This document shows, piece after piece, positions 44,722 to 53,232 of a stretch of 64,000 bases of DNA; the stretch's first letter is position 1, and each line of letters opens with the position of its first letter. The stretch spans positions 152,849-216,848 of the forward strand of contig CAJMMN010000001.1 of NCBI GenBank assembly GCA_905214525.1, given 5' to 3'. The position numbers were made by a program, and so were the translations under genes. The stretch is from an uncultured bacterium (GTDB taxonomy: Bacteria; Actinomycetota; Coriobacteriia; Coriobacteriales; Coriobacteriaceae). The notes under the pieces are model-generated. The model searched no databases. It was not told where the DNA came from and saw only the letters and a program-made list of their open reading frames with translations.

Positions 44722-46152
44722 ATGGCTCTTTGGGGCGGTCGTTTTGAGGCGGGAGTGGCCGAGGTCACGCAGGAGTTTGGCGCGTCGCTGCCGGTCGACA
44801 AACATCTCTATAAGCAGGATATCGCCGGTTCTAAGGCGCATGCCAAGATGCTGGCGGCCCAGGGCATCATCAGTGCCGAGGATGAGCAGGCGATTGCCGA
44901 GGGCCTGACCGGAATCGAACAGGATATCGATGCCGGCAACTTCACCTTCGATATCAACGACGAGGACATCCATATGTCCATCGAGAGCGAGCTGACGCGT
45001 CGCATCGGCGAGGCCGGCAAGCGCTTGCATACCGGGCGTTCGCGCAACGACCAGGTGGCGACCGATACGCGCCTGGGCGTCAAGGCGTTGGCCAAGGAGC
45101 TCATGGAGGCCAACCTGCAGTTGCGCCACGTGCTGGTGGATGCGGCCAAGAAGTACGACAAGGTGATTCTGCCGGGTTACACGCACATGCAGCATGCTCA
45201 GCCCGTGCTGCTGTCACATCATCTGCTGGCGTATTCCTGGATGTTCGCGCGCGACTTTACACGTCTGAAGGCCGCCTTTGATGCCGCCGACAACTGCCCG
45301 CTGGGTGCTGCTGCGCTTGCCGGTACGAGCTATCCGCTCGATCGCCAGATGACGGCTGCCGAGCTTGGCTTTGCGGGTGTGATTCCTAACTCACTCGATG
45401 CTGTTTCCGACCGTGATTTCCTGCTCGATCTGCATTACGCCGGCTCCGTCATGGCCATGCACCTGTCGCGTCTTTCCGAGGAGATCGTGCTGTGGTCGAG
45501 CTCTGAATTTGGCTTTATCACGCTGTCCGATTCGTACTCCACCGGCTCGTCCATCATGCCTCAGAAGAAAAACCCCGACTTTGCCGAGCTTATTCGCGGC
45601 AAGAGCGGTCGCGTGTACGGCAACCTGGTCCAGCTGCTGGTGACCATGAAGGGTCTGCCGTTGGCCTATAACAAGGACCTGCAGGAGGACAAGGAGGGCG
45701 CGCTCGATACCGCCCGCACGCTCATGCAGTGCCTGTCGGTTATGGCCGGTATGATTTCGACTTGGACCGTCAACGAGGGCGCCATGGCACGCGAGTGCGG
45801 CGTGGGTCACCTTGCCGCCACCGACGTTGCCGACTACCTGGCCAAGCGCGGTCTGCCGTTCCGCGAGGCGCACGCCGTGGTGGGGCATTTGGTCCTGATG
45901 TGTGAGAAGCGCGGCTGCAATCTTGAGGACCTGCCGTTTGAGGTGTTCCAGGAAGCAAGCCCGCTCTTTGAGCGCGATATTACCGAGGCGCTTGACATCC
46001 CGTCGATTGTCGCCGCGCGCACGACCGAGGGCGGCACCGCTCCCGCCGCCGTTGCCGTGCAGTTGGGGCGCGCCGAAGCGCAGCTTGCGGCCGATGAGGG
46101 TGTGTTTGGCTCGTTGACTAAGGTCGTCGAGATGGGCCACGGAGCTAATTAG
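44722..46152 (+). CDS. argH: Argininosuccinate lyase
   Basis: Cleaves argininosuccinate into arginine and fumarate, the last step of the pathway. From ATG 44722 (GAGAAAGGGG upstream) it has 476 residues with the family start WGGRFE, TGRSRNDQVATD, the GYTHMQHAQPV loop with the catalytic His, and the fumarase/lyase signature GSSIMPQKKNPDFAE near residues 275-289. An in-frame ATG at 44647 would add 25 residues but lacks a ribosome site. The C-terminal ASL domain follows. Confidence 0.97.
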   Translation: MALWGGRFEAGVAEVTQEFGASLPVDKHLYKQDIAGSKAHAKMLAAQGIISAEDEQAIAEGLTGIEQDIDAGNFTFDINDEDIHMSIESELTRRIGEAGKRLHTGRSRNDQVATDTRLGVKALAKELMEANLQLRHVLVDAAKKYDKVILPGYTHMQHAQPVLLSHHLLAYSWMFARDFTRLKAAFDAADNCPLGAAALAGTSYPLDRQMTAAELGFAGVIPNSLDAVSDRDFLLDLHYAGSVMAMHLSRLSEEIVLWSSSEFGFITLSDSYSTGSSIMPQKKNPDFAELIRGKSGRVYGNLVQLLVTMKGLPLAYNKDLQEDKEGALDTARTLMQCLSVMAGMISTWTVNEGAMARECGVGHLAATDVADYLAKRGLPFREAHAVVGHLVLMCEKRGCNLEDLPFEVFQEASPLFERDITEALDIPSIVAARTTEGGTAPAAVAVQLGRAEAQLAADEGVFGSLTKVVEMGHGAN

Positions 46153-46198
46153 CTTATTGGATGCGTCTGTCTGGTGCGTTCACCATATCTTGCCTTTA

Positions 46199-46231
46199 CG
46201 GGTGCCCGCTACGGTAGGCGCCCGTTTTGTT
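46199..46231 (+). terminator. Terminator after argH
   Basis: An 8-bp stem (CGGGTGCC with GGCGCCCG, one G-U) and a 10-nt loop are followed by TTTTGTT. Confidence 0.75.
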
Positions 46232-46397
46232 ATAGAGAAGGAAAGAGCTTGTCGAGAACTTTTGTAGGACATTTGCGCAGGTTGTGAAGGGGGTGCGTTC
46301 ACGGGCGGCAATCGACCGTCCGTTCTGTTCGGTGCAGTTGGAAGTGGGGCGGATGGTACTCTAGTCGGGCTTCGGAACAGAAGTGACACATATGGAG

Positions 46398-46427
46398 CGC
46401 TTCAATAAATAATAACGCTTCAATAAA
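46398..46427 (+). promoter_or_regulatory. Direct repeat upstream of ndk
   Basis: CGCTTCAATAAA occurs at 46398 and 46416 (18-bp period), about 100 bp before ndk and just ahead of an A/T-rich stretch. It may be a paired activator site. The remaining 46232-46397 region shows no gene that I can support. Confidence 0.3.
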
Positions 46428-46529
46428 CGGCTTTTTGTTTAACTGCAGCTAGAACTCTGTTACGATGCAGTCCAGGCGGGTGCCGGAATGGGACTTGGGC
46501 ACGCGCGAACCTACTTGAAAGGCTACCTT

Positions 46530-46934
46530 ATGGCTATCGAGAAGACCTTCATCATGATTAAGCCCGACGCCGTGCGCGATCGCAAGATCGGCGAGATCGT
46601 TGCTCGTATCGAGCGCAGCGGCCTTGTTATCGAGCGCATGGAGATGACCACGCTTGAGCGCGCCACCGTCGAGGAGCACTATGCTCATCTGGCCGATAAG
46701 CCCTTCTTTGGCGGTCTGTGTGACTTTATGACGAGCGGTCCGGTCGTCAAGATGGTCGTTTCCGGTCTCTCCGCTGTCTCCAAGATGCGCACCCTTATGG
46801 GCGCCACCAACCCGCTTGATGCCGCTCCCGGCACCATTCGCGGCGACTTTGCCGTCGATGTCAACGCCAACGTGATCCATGGCTCCGACTGCCTGGAGAA
46901 CGCCGAGATCGAGATCAAGCGCTTTTTTGGCTAA
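46530..46934 (+). CDS. ndk: Nucleoside diphosphate kinase
   Basis: Transfers the gamma-phosphate of ATP to nucleoside diphosphates through a phospho-His. The 134 residues from ATG 46530 (GAAAGG upstream) have TFIMIKPDAV at the N-terminus, MGATNPLDAAPGTIRGDFA and the active-site His117 in NVIHGSD. Length is close to the family minimum. The gene stands alone with a terminator behind it. Confidence 0.97.
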   Translation: MAIEKTFIMIKPDAVRDRKIGEIVARIERSGLVIERMEMTTLERATVEEHYAHLADKPFFGGLCDFMTSGPVVKMVVSGLSAVSKMRTLMGATNPLDAAPGTIRGDFAVDVNANVIHGSDCLENAEIEIKRFFG

Positions 46935-46974
46935 ACCAGCTTTGACTCCTTAAAGCTGTTAGCGTGTGGCTTGA

Positions 46975-47010
46975 GCGCCGCGGAACTCCATCCGCGGCGC
47001 CCTTTTTATT
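46975..47010 (+). terminator. Terminator after ndk
   Basis: A perfect 10-bp stem (GCGCCGCGGA, 46975-46984, with TCCGCGGCGC, 46991-47000) is followed by CCTTTTTATT. Confidence 0.85.
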
Positions 47011-47048
47011 CCAGTAGATTTTGGTAAACGCCCACAAATCTACTAAAG

Positions 47049-47083
47049 AGCCCCCGTCCGGATGTTTCTTCCGGGCGGGGGCT
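47049..47083 (-). terminator. Terminator after rpiB
   Basis: A 13-bp stem (47071-47083 with 47049-47061, one G-U) is followed on the minus strand by CTTTAGTAG. It lies 28 bp from the rpiB stop. Confidence 0.6.
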
Positions 47084-47110
47084 GGCGTTAGCGTATGGCT
47101 TTGTGAATCT

Positions 47111-47578
47111 TTAGGCTTCGTCGACGATCTTAAGGCCGCGCGTCTGGTCGATCTCGTTGAGGAGATTGACGCGACGCTCGTGACGACCGCCCTCAAACTC
47201 GGCGTCGAGCCACTCGTCGACAATCATCTTGGCGAGCTCGGAGCCCACGACGCGGGCGCCAAAGGCGAGCACGTTGGTATTGTTGTGCATGCGCGAGAGC
47301 TTGGCGCTGAAGGGCTCGGAGCACACGACGGCGCGAACGCCCTCCACCTTGTTGGCAGCCAGGCTGATGCCGACGCCGGTGCCGCAGATCAGGATGCCCA
47401 GGTCGACGTCGCCGTTGGCAACGGCCTTACCCACCTTGTAGCCGGCGATGGGGTAATCAAAGCTCTCGGAGGTGTCGGTTCCAAAGTTCACGACCTCACA
47501 GCCGCGCTCCTTCAGGTGCTCGGAAATGATGTTCTTGAGCTCGACGGCGGCGTGGTCGTTACCGATACCAATCTTCAT
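47111..47578 (-). CDS. rpiB: Ribose-5-phosphate isomerase B
   Basis: RpiB/LacA/LacB-family isomerase interconverting ribose 5-phosphate and ribulose 5-phosphate. The 155 residues begin MKIGIGNDHAAVELK and include FGTDTSESFDYP, the active-site ILICGTGVGISLAANK with Cys, and RMHNNTNVLAFGARVVG with the phosphate-binding and base His. GAGAGGAAC precedes the ATG. LacA/LacB are excluded only by context: no lac genes are nearby. Confidence 0.92.
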   Translation of the reverse strand: MKIGIGNDHAAVELKNIISEHLKERGCEVVNFGTDTSESFDYPIAGYKVGKAVANGDVDLGILICGTGVGISLAANKVEGVRAVVCSEPFSAKLSRMHNNTNVLAFGARVVGSELAKMIVDEWLDAEFEGGRHERRVNLLNEIDQTRGLKIVDEA

Positions 47579-47849
47579 GAGTGGTTCCTCTCTGGTCCGT
47601 GCGGCGGAATTGCTAAAGGTTTTACCGCGTTCGACTGCATGATAGCGCGACTTTTGTGTAAACGCTCGGGCGTTTTTTGGTCAAACGCTTTAGCATGCAA
47701 CAAGACCGGCTTTTCATGAATGAATGCCGTCGGATTGCGCTTGAACGCCGTCCGTCGGAACTATGGTTGCGGTTTTTGATGCATTGTTATCAAATAAAAG
47801 AGCTAACTATTATCGAGAGTCCAGTCCGTTATGTAAGCAGGAGATACCT

Positions 47850-49169
47850 ATGCCTACCGATTCCATCCGCGATGCCGCTTTTTGCGATGTCTTGAACCGC
47901 GAGCTTGTCTGTGCGCTCGGCTGCACCGAGCCTATTGCCGTTGCCTATGCAGCGGCGCTGGCGAGCCAGACACTCGGTTGCGAGCCCGATCATATGGACG
48001 TTGCCTGCTCGGGCAACATCATCAAGAACGTTAAGAGCGTGACCGTGCCCAATTCGGGCGGTATGCACGGTATTGAAGCAGCGGCCGTACTGGGTGCCGT
48101 GGGCGGTGACGCCAAGAGCGCGCTCGAGGTGCTCGAGTGCGTTAACGACGAAGATCGTGCTCGCGTGGCCGAGCTCCTCGTCGATGCCGGTTACTGCGAT
48201 GTGTCGCTTGTCGAGGGTGTGCCCAACCTCTACATCAAGGTGACTGCCACAGCCGGGGGCCATACCGCGGTCGTCGAGATTACCGACCACCACACCAATG
48301 TCACGTGCCATACGCTCGACGGTATTCCGGTGTGCGGCAAGTCGGCGGGGGAGTGCGCCGCCTGCGCCGAGCGCGTCGTGGCCGAGCGCGCGGCAGATAA
48401 CGCCGACACGCCCATGTCGATCGAGTCCATCATCGACTTTATCGAGGGCGGCGACATCGAGAGCGCCCGCGCGGCCGTTGAGCGCCAGATTGAGCTGAAC
48501 GGTGCGATCAGTGCCGAGGGCCTCGCGCACGCTTGGGGCGCCGAGGTGGGCCGTACGTTGCTGGGTGCTCGTGCCGATGACGTCGCCTGCCGTGCCCGTG
48601 CCCGTGCGGCCGCCGGGTCCGACGCCCGCATGAACGGTTGCGCGCTGCCGGTCGCCATTGTGTGCGGCTCTGGCAATCAGGGCATTACCTGCGTATTGCC
48701 CGTCATGGAGTATGCCGAGTACCTGCGCTGCGACCACGATCGCCTGGTGCGCGCCGTAATTCTGTCCGATCTTATCGCCGTGCATATCAAAAGTTATATT
48801 GGTGCGCTCTCGGCGTTTTGCGGTGCTATTTGCGCCGCATGCGGTGCCGGTGCCGCGATTACCTGGCTGTGTGGTGGCACACGCGAGCAGATTGGCGCGA
48901 CGGTCTCGAACACGCTCGGCAACGTTGGCGGCATCGTGTGCGATGGCGCCAAGGCAAGCTGCGCCGCCAAGATTTCCGCTGCCGTTGATGCGGCGATTTT
49001 GGGTCACGATATGGCCATGCAGGGTCGCGGCTTCCGCGCCGGCGAGGGCCTCATCCAGGATACCGTCGAGCAGACAATCGCCAGCATGGGCTACGTGGGC
49101 CGTGTGGGCATGAAGGACACCGACGTCGAGATCCTCAACATCATGATCGGCAAGACCCAGGTTTGCTAG
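47850..49169 (+). CDS. L-cysteine desulfidase / L-serine dehydratase-like (UPF0597)
   Basis: Family of CyuA/YhaM and methanogen L-cysteine desulfidase, iron-sulfur enzymes that convert cysteine to pyruvate, ammonia and sulfide. The 439 residues from ATG 47850 (AGGAGA upstream) carry ELVCALGCTEPIAVAYA with the first cluster Cys, CSGNIIKNVKSV, GSGNQGITCVLPV, and the C-terminal Cys-rich AFCGAICAACGAGAA and GGIVCDGAKASCAAK. All cluster cysteines of the family appear present. The stop codon lies inside a 16-bp hairpin. Gut sulfide production is a possible role. Confidence 0.88.
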   Translation: MPTDSIRDAAFCDVLNRELVCALGCTEPIAVAYAAALASQTLGCEPDHMDVACSGNIIKNVKSVTVPNSGGMHGIEAAAVLGAVGGDAKSALEVLECVNDEDRARVAELLVDAGYCDVSLVEGVPNLYIKVTATAGGHTAVVEITDHHTNVTCHTLDGIPVCGKSAGECAACAERVVAERAADNADTPMSIESIIDFIEGGDIESARAAVERQIELNGAISAEGLAHAWGAEVGRTLLGARADDVACRARARAAAGSDARMNGCALPVAIVCGSGNQGITCVLPVMEYAEYLRCDHDRLVRAVILSDLIAVHIKSYIGALSAFCGAICAACGAGAAITWLCGGTREQIGATVSNTLGNVGGIVCDGAKASCAAKISAAVDAAILGHDMAMQGRGFRAGEGLIQDTVEQTIASMGYVGRVGMKDTDVEILNIMIGKTQVC

Positions 49170-49200
49170 CTACGCGGTTTTACCAAACCGCGTAGCTAGC
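49165..49200 (+). terminator. Hairpin spanning the desulfidase stop codon
   Basis: Perfect 16-bp arms (49165-49180 and 49185-49200) with loop TACC. The TAG stop (49167-49169) is in the left arm. No T-run follows; the 112-nt repeat copy A starts two bases later. Confidence 0.7.
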
Positions 49201-49201
49201 C

Positions 49202-49313
49202 GACGCTGCAAACGTCCCTAAGCGGCAATCTGCCTTTCAACTTCGGCGGCATGACCAGAAGGTCAATGCCGCCTCGTTTCAAGGCACCTTGCTCGCTCTG
49301 GCGGGTTTTCGCT
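49202..49313 (+). repeat. 112-nt structured repeat, copy A
   Basis: Aligns without gaps in overall length to 53867-53978. Conserved blocks include GCGGCAATCTGCCTTTCAA and TTCAAGGCACCTTGCTCGC. The centre folds as GGCGGCAT/ATGCCGCC plus GACC/GGTC with a bulged A and loop AGAA. Two bases after its end the IS110 element begins. Confidence 0.85.
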
Positions 49314-49346
49314 CATATGACCCAATCCGCTGTCAAGAGCCACAAT

Positions 49347-49382
49347 GGCCCCGCCGACCGCTTGCAATCGGTCGGCGGGGCC
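49347..49382. other. GC-rich hairpin in the IS non-coding end
   Basis: A perfect 14-bp stem (GGCCCCGCCGACCG, 49347-49360, with 49369-49382) and eight-base loop inside the 276-nt region downstream of the transposase. It could be part of a bridge RNA or a terminator that shields the element. Confidence 0.5.
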
Positions 49383-49591
49383 TGCCGTTAACCCGTCCCG
49401 GTCCGCCCCCGGCATGTCATCGACGCCTTCGGCTCAGTCTCATATCCGCGGATACCGTTCTGTCGGCCCGCACTCCATTCCTTCGGCGGGGTTCCCCAAG
49501 TCTGTCGAGGCGCATGCGGAGGGCTCCGCGCGCACAGCGAAATAGGGGGTATCCCCGAAGGCCGCCCGGCTCGCCGGGGCGGGGGCTATGT

Positions 49592-50712
49592 CTATTCCGC
49601 GCCCTCCCGGCACATCATGCCGAGGGCCCAGAGCCACCTCACGAGCTCGGCCGCGGTGGCCGCGTTAGCCTTCGCCTGGGGCATGCCGCGGGCGAGCATC
49701 TCCTCGCGCCGCCGCAGGAGCCGCTCGGATCCCTTCCTCCCGTGCATCCTTATCTCGAGGGCACGCCCGTGTCCCTCGGCATGAGCTTCGGCTGGTGCCG
49801 CGCCGCGGCGTAGCACCATGAACCCTCAACGGCCAGCTTCCTCACGAGCGCGTTGCCCGCACCGCTGATGCCTCCGAGCCGCACGGAGTCGCCGCTCGAC
49901 CTCTGACTCGGCGCGAGGCCGAAATAGGCCGTGACCTGCCTTCCGGAACGGAACCTCGTGAAGTCGCCGACCTCGGCCGAGAAGGCTGCGGCCAGCGCGA
50001 AGGCGCAGCCCTTGATCGACTGGAGGGCGGCCACCTCCGCGGCGATCGGGCTGGCATCCACGGCCGCCCTGTACTCGGAGAGCAGATCCGCCCGGGCCTC
50101 CGCCGCGGCCTCGACCTCGCTCCTCAGAGCGGCGAGCGTCCGAACCCCGCCATCGTCCTCCGGCCTGACCTTGTCGAGCCACCTCAGGAAGTCGTAGGTC
50201 CAGTACTTCCTCGGGTTGCCGGCGGGCGTGGTGCCGCCGTAGGCGAACCCTCGCTTTGCGAGGAAGGCGAGCAGCCGCTGCTTGGCGGTCGCCAGGCGCG
50301 CGGTCGCCCCGTCGTAGGCGCCGGCGAGGTCCCTGATGCCCTCGACCTCGGGGGAGGGGACCCATACGGGGGAGATGTCGTGGGCGAGTATCGCCTTGGC
50401 CATCCTGGCGGCGTCGTTCCTGTCGTTCTTGGAGGCCGAGTCGGCGGCCGACCTGGGGATCTTCGAGACCGCGGCGACGATACACTCGACGCCGAGCCCG
50501 GCGAGCTCCCTCTGCGGGGCGAAGCCGGGGTAGCCGCTCTCGTAGGCCGCGAGCGACGGCCCGGGGAACCCACCCATCCACCCGGCGATCTCGCCCCAGG
50601 GGTTGCCGGGGAACCTCCTCGTCACGGCCTCGCCGGTGTCCGCGTCGAGGGCGCAGACGGTGGTCGACCTCAGGTGGACGTCCATCCCGAACGCGGTAGA
50701 ATACTCTGGCAT
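49592..50712 (-). pseudogene. IS110-family transposase with C-terminal frameshift
   Basis: The first frame (50712 to 49750, 320 residues) has a RuvC-like DEDD domain: FGMDVHLRS (Asp), LAAYESGYPGF (Glu), KNDRNDAARMAK (Asp), and then the transposase_20 domain with SIKGCAFALAAAFSAEVGDF, YFGLAPSQRSSGDS and GISGAGNALVRKL, which carries the Ser nucleophile region. It stops soon after SWCYAAARHQPKLMPRD. The missing C-terminus (HGRKGSERLLRRREEMLARG to LVRWLWALGMM) continues in another frame to 49592. A one-base indel in about 49755-49770 explains this. No slippery heptamer is obvious, so I call it a disrupted gene. Confidence 0.75.
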
Positions 50713-50872
50713 GGGAGCCTCCCAACCTCGTTGCGGCGCGGCTGCGCCTATGGCACTTCAACATCATTGTCGCAGCCCCGACCCGCGGTCACGAGCGGGG
50801 GCTCCTATCTTTTTAGTGCCCTCGGATTGGGTCATAGTGTCTGTCGTTGCCAAAACACCGGCGTTGTCGGAG

Positions 50873-50928
50873 TAGTCGTTGGGGACGTTCTTGTTTGACT
50901 AGTCGTTTAAGAACGTCCCCAACGACTA
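50873..50928. terminator. 20-bp stem hairpin distal to HAD gene
   Basis: Perfect 20-bp arms (50873-50892 and 50909-50928) with a 16-nt loop containing the palindrome GACTAGTC. It ends four bases from the HAD stop. No T-run on either strand. Confidence 0.6.
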
Positions 50929-50932
50929 TCCC

Positions 50933-51691
50933 TTACGACAGTTCGTCGGCTACTTGGTGCTCGTAGAAGGCTTCTACTACGGCGTTGAAGTCGCGGGCGA
51001 AGTCTTCCATGGTTCCGTGCCAGGTGGCTCGGCCGGGTTTTCCCTGGCCAACATAGGCAGTCTGAATGCCGCAGGCGGGGCTGGGGAAGTCGCGCTTGGG
51101 GTCGTTGCCCACCATGAGGACCTCATGAGGCTCGAGTCCCATTACCTGAAGCTGCTCTAGATAGTAGGTGGCATCGGGCTTGCAGCGGGTGGCGTTTCCC
51201 ATGTGCGTCACGAGTTCAAAGGGGGCGTCGGCCATGTCGCCCCAGCCCATGCGGCACTCGATGGCCCCCTGCGGAAAGCTGGGGTTCGTAAAGAGCGCGC
51301 AGCGCAGGCCCGCGTTCTGTACCGCCTCGAGCGCGGCGTGTGCACCCGGCATGGCTTTCGCATTGATCATGTCATCGTTCTTGTACGGCAGGACTTCACG
51401 ATCGTAGTAGGTAAACGCCTCGTAGATGAGTGGGTCTGAGAGGCAAATGCCGCACCGGCGCTCAACCTCTTCTTGGTAGAACTCAAGATTGGTGCGATTA
51501 TCCGTGCTGCTGCGACGGTTGGCGTTGAGGTCGACCAAGATGGTGCCGAGGCGTGCCATCGTGCCACCGCGGCTGCGGCGACCAATATCCGCGAGCATCG
51601 ACGAGACATCCTTAAAATAGCGAAGGATGAACGCGTTGAGGTTGATGCTAAGAAGCGTTTCGTCCATATCGAAAACGACTGCTTTGAGCAC
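50933..51691 (-). CDS. HAD-superfamily hydrolase
   Basis: Predicted phosphatase of unknown substrate, 252 residues from a GTG at 51691 (GAAAGGTG upstream). Motif I is VFDMDETLLS, motif II is ALFTNPS, a Lys lies in RCKPDATYY and motif IV is MVGNDPKRDFPS. A helical cap occupies about 20-110. It differs from the Cof-type HAD protein elsewhere in the window by having a class I (C1) cap. It is transcribed divergently from rpsA, and the 315-bp gap between them (51692-52006) holds no gene that I can see. Confidence 0.88.
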   Translation of the reverse strand: MLKAVVFDMDETLLSINLNAFILRYFKDVSSMLADIGRRSRGGTMARLGTILVDLNANRRSSTDNRTNLEFYQEEVERRCGICLSDPLIYEAFTYYDREVLPYKNDDMINAKAMPGAHAALEAVQNAGLRCALFTNPSFPQGAIECRMGWGDMADAPFELVTHMGNATRCKPDATYYLEQLQVMGLEPHEVLMVGNDPKRDFPSPACGIQTAYVGQGKPGRATWHGTMEDFARDFNAVVEAFYEHQVADELS

Positions 51692-52006
51692 GCGGGCACC
51701 TTTCTCGATAAATCGTTCCAGAATCGTTGGCTCCGAATACTTTACCCCAAAGCCGTATGCCTAACTGCCTATCGTCAACTTATGGAGACGGTCGTCAACA
51801 AGATTGCGAAAAAGTCTCCATACGAGTAAAAAATCGCAGTTCACGCTTGAAATCGAAATGATTTCCCCGTAACCTATACGAACGTGATTGCATAAGCGTC
51901 ACATTAGTATCTGTCGGCTCCCGAGTGTTCCTAAACGTTGTGTGCTTGTCGCACCCTTCTGTAGGTCCTAGCAATCGGGGCCCCGTAGTTCGAAAGGGGT
52001 CCACCT

Positions 52007-53173
52007 TTGAGTGAGATTCAGAACTCGTCCATTTTCTCTCTTGACGATGTCAACGAGGAGGAGATGAACAACCTCATCGACGGTACGATTACCGACTTTG
52101 ATGAGGGCGATCTCGTTAACGGCACTGTCGTTAAGATCGAGCATGACGAGGTGCTCGTTGACATCGGATTCAAGTCCGAGGGCGTTATCCCGGTCCGCGA
52201 GCTGTCCATCCGCAAGGACGCTAACCCTGCAGACATCGTTGCACTCGGTGATCCCATCGAGGCCCTCGTTCTCCAGAAGGAGGACAAGGACGGTCGTCTG
52301 GTCCTGTCCAAGAAGCGTGCCGAGTACGAGCGTGCTTGGAACCGCATCGAGGAGAAGTTCAACTCCGGCGAGAACGTCGAGGGCGAGGTTATCGAGGTTG
52401 TCAAGGGCGGCCTGATCCTCGACATCGGCCTGCGTGGCTTCCTGCCCGCTTCCCTCGTCGACCTCCGTCGCGTCAAGGACCTCACCTCCTACATGGGCAC
52501 CCGCATCGAGGCCCGCGTCATCGAGATGGACCGCAACCGCAACAACGTCGTCCTCTCCCGTCGCGTCGTGCTCGAGGAGTCCCGTAAGGCCGAGCGCTCC
52601 GAGATCCTGTCCAAGCTCAAGTCTGGCATGCGTCTCCAGGGCACCGTTTCCTCCATCGTCGACTTCGGCGCCTTCGTCGACCTCGGCGGCATCGACGGCC
52701 TTATCCACATCTCTGAGCTCTCCTGGAACCACGTCAACCATCCTTCTGAGGTTGTCAAGGTCGGCCAGGAGGTCGAGGTCGAGGTTCTCGACGTCGATCT
52801 CAACCGCGAGCGCATCTCCCTGGGTCTCAAGCAGACCACCGAGGATCCGTGGCGCGCACTGGTCAAGAAGTACCCCGTCGGCGCTATCGTCGAGGGCACT
52901 GTGACCAAGCTTGTCCCGTTCGGCGCTTTCGTCGACTTGGGCGAGGGCATCGAGGGCCTGGTGCACATCTCCGAGATGGCCAACAAGCACGTCGATCAGC
53001 CTTCTCAGGTCACCCACGTGGGCGACAAGGTTCAGGTCAAGGTCATGGAGATCGACCTCGACCGTCGTCGTATCTCCCTGTCCATGAAGTCTGCTGCTGA
53101 GACTCTGGGCGTCGAGATTGAGGTTACCCCGCTGCCTTCCGAGAAGAAGGACGAGGAGACCGACGCCGAGTAA
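52007..53173 (+). CDS. rpsA: Ribosomal protein S1 (four S1 domains)
   Basis: RNA-binding protein that helps mRNA engage the 30S subunit. The 388 residues start at TTG 52007 (GAAAGGGG upstream), giving SEIQNSSIFSLDDVN; no ATG fits. Four S1 domains begin near GTVVKIEHDEVLVDIGFKSE, GEVIEVVKGGLILDIGLRGF, GTVSSIVDFGAFVDLGG and GTVTKLVPFGAFVDLGEG. This is the short four-domain actinobacterial/Firmicutes form rather than the six-domain proteobacterial protein. A terminator follows 24 bp after the stop. Confidence 0.96.
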   Translation: MSEIQNSSIFSLDDVNEEEMNNLIDGTITDFDEGDLVNGTVVKIEHDEVLVDIGFKSEGVIPVRELSIRKDANPADIVALGDPIEALVLQKEDKDGRLVLSKKRAEYERAWNRIEEKFNSGENVEGEVIEVVKGGLILDIGLRGFLPASLVDLRRVKDLTSYMGTRIEARVIEMDRNRNNVVLSRRVVLEESRKAERSEILSKLKSGMRLQGTVSSIVDFGAFVDLGGIDGLIHISELSWNHVNHPSEVVKVGQEVEVEVLDVDLNRERISLGLKQTTEDPWRALVKKYPVGAIVEGTVTKLVPFGAFVDLGEGIEGLVHISEMANKHVDQPSQVTHVGDKVQVKVMEIDLDRRRISLSMKSAAETLGVEIEVTPLPSEKKDEETDAE

Positions 53174-53197
53174 ATCGGTTTGACGATCACTTGTTTT

Positions 53198-53232
53198 AAG
53201 GGATCCGTCCGTAATGGACGGGTCCCTTTTTG
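53198..53232 (+). terminator. Terminator after rpsA
   Basis: A 13-bp stem (53198-53210 with 53216-53228, one G-U) and loop GTAAT run into TTTTT. Confidence 0.9.

Larger units (their letters stand above)
49316..50836 (-). mobile_element. IS110-family insertion sequence, 1521 bp
   Basis: Bounded by perfect 14-bp inverted repeats TATGACCCAATCCG (49316-49329) and its complement (50823-50836). It encodes a DEDD-type transposase on the minus strand, with 124 nt before the gene and 276 nt after it. Terminal or subterminal repeats and a long 3' non-coding end fit the IS1111 subgroup, in which the guide (bridge) RNA is made from that end. The GC-rich hairpin 49347-49382 (perfect 14-bp stem) lies there. 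Insertion next to a palindromic repeat fits the known targeting of this family. No target duplication is evident. Confidence 0.8.

Noticed and set aside
49750..49830. Programmed frameshift in the IS110 transposase
   Set aside because: No slippery heptamer or downstream stem was evident and the family normally uses one frame; an indel is simpler.
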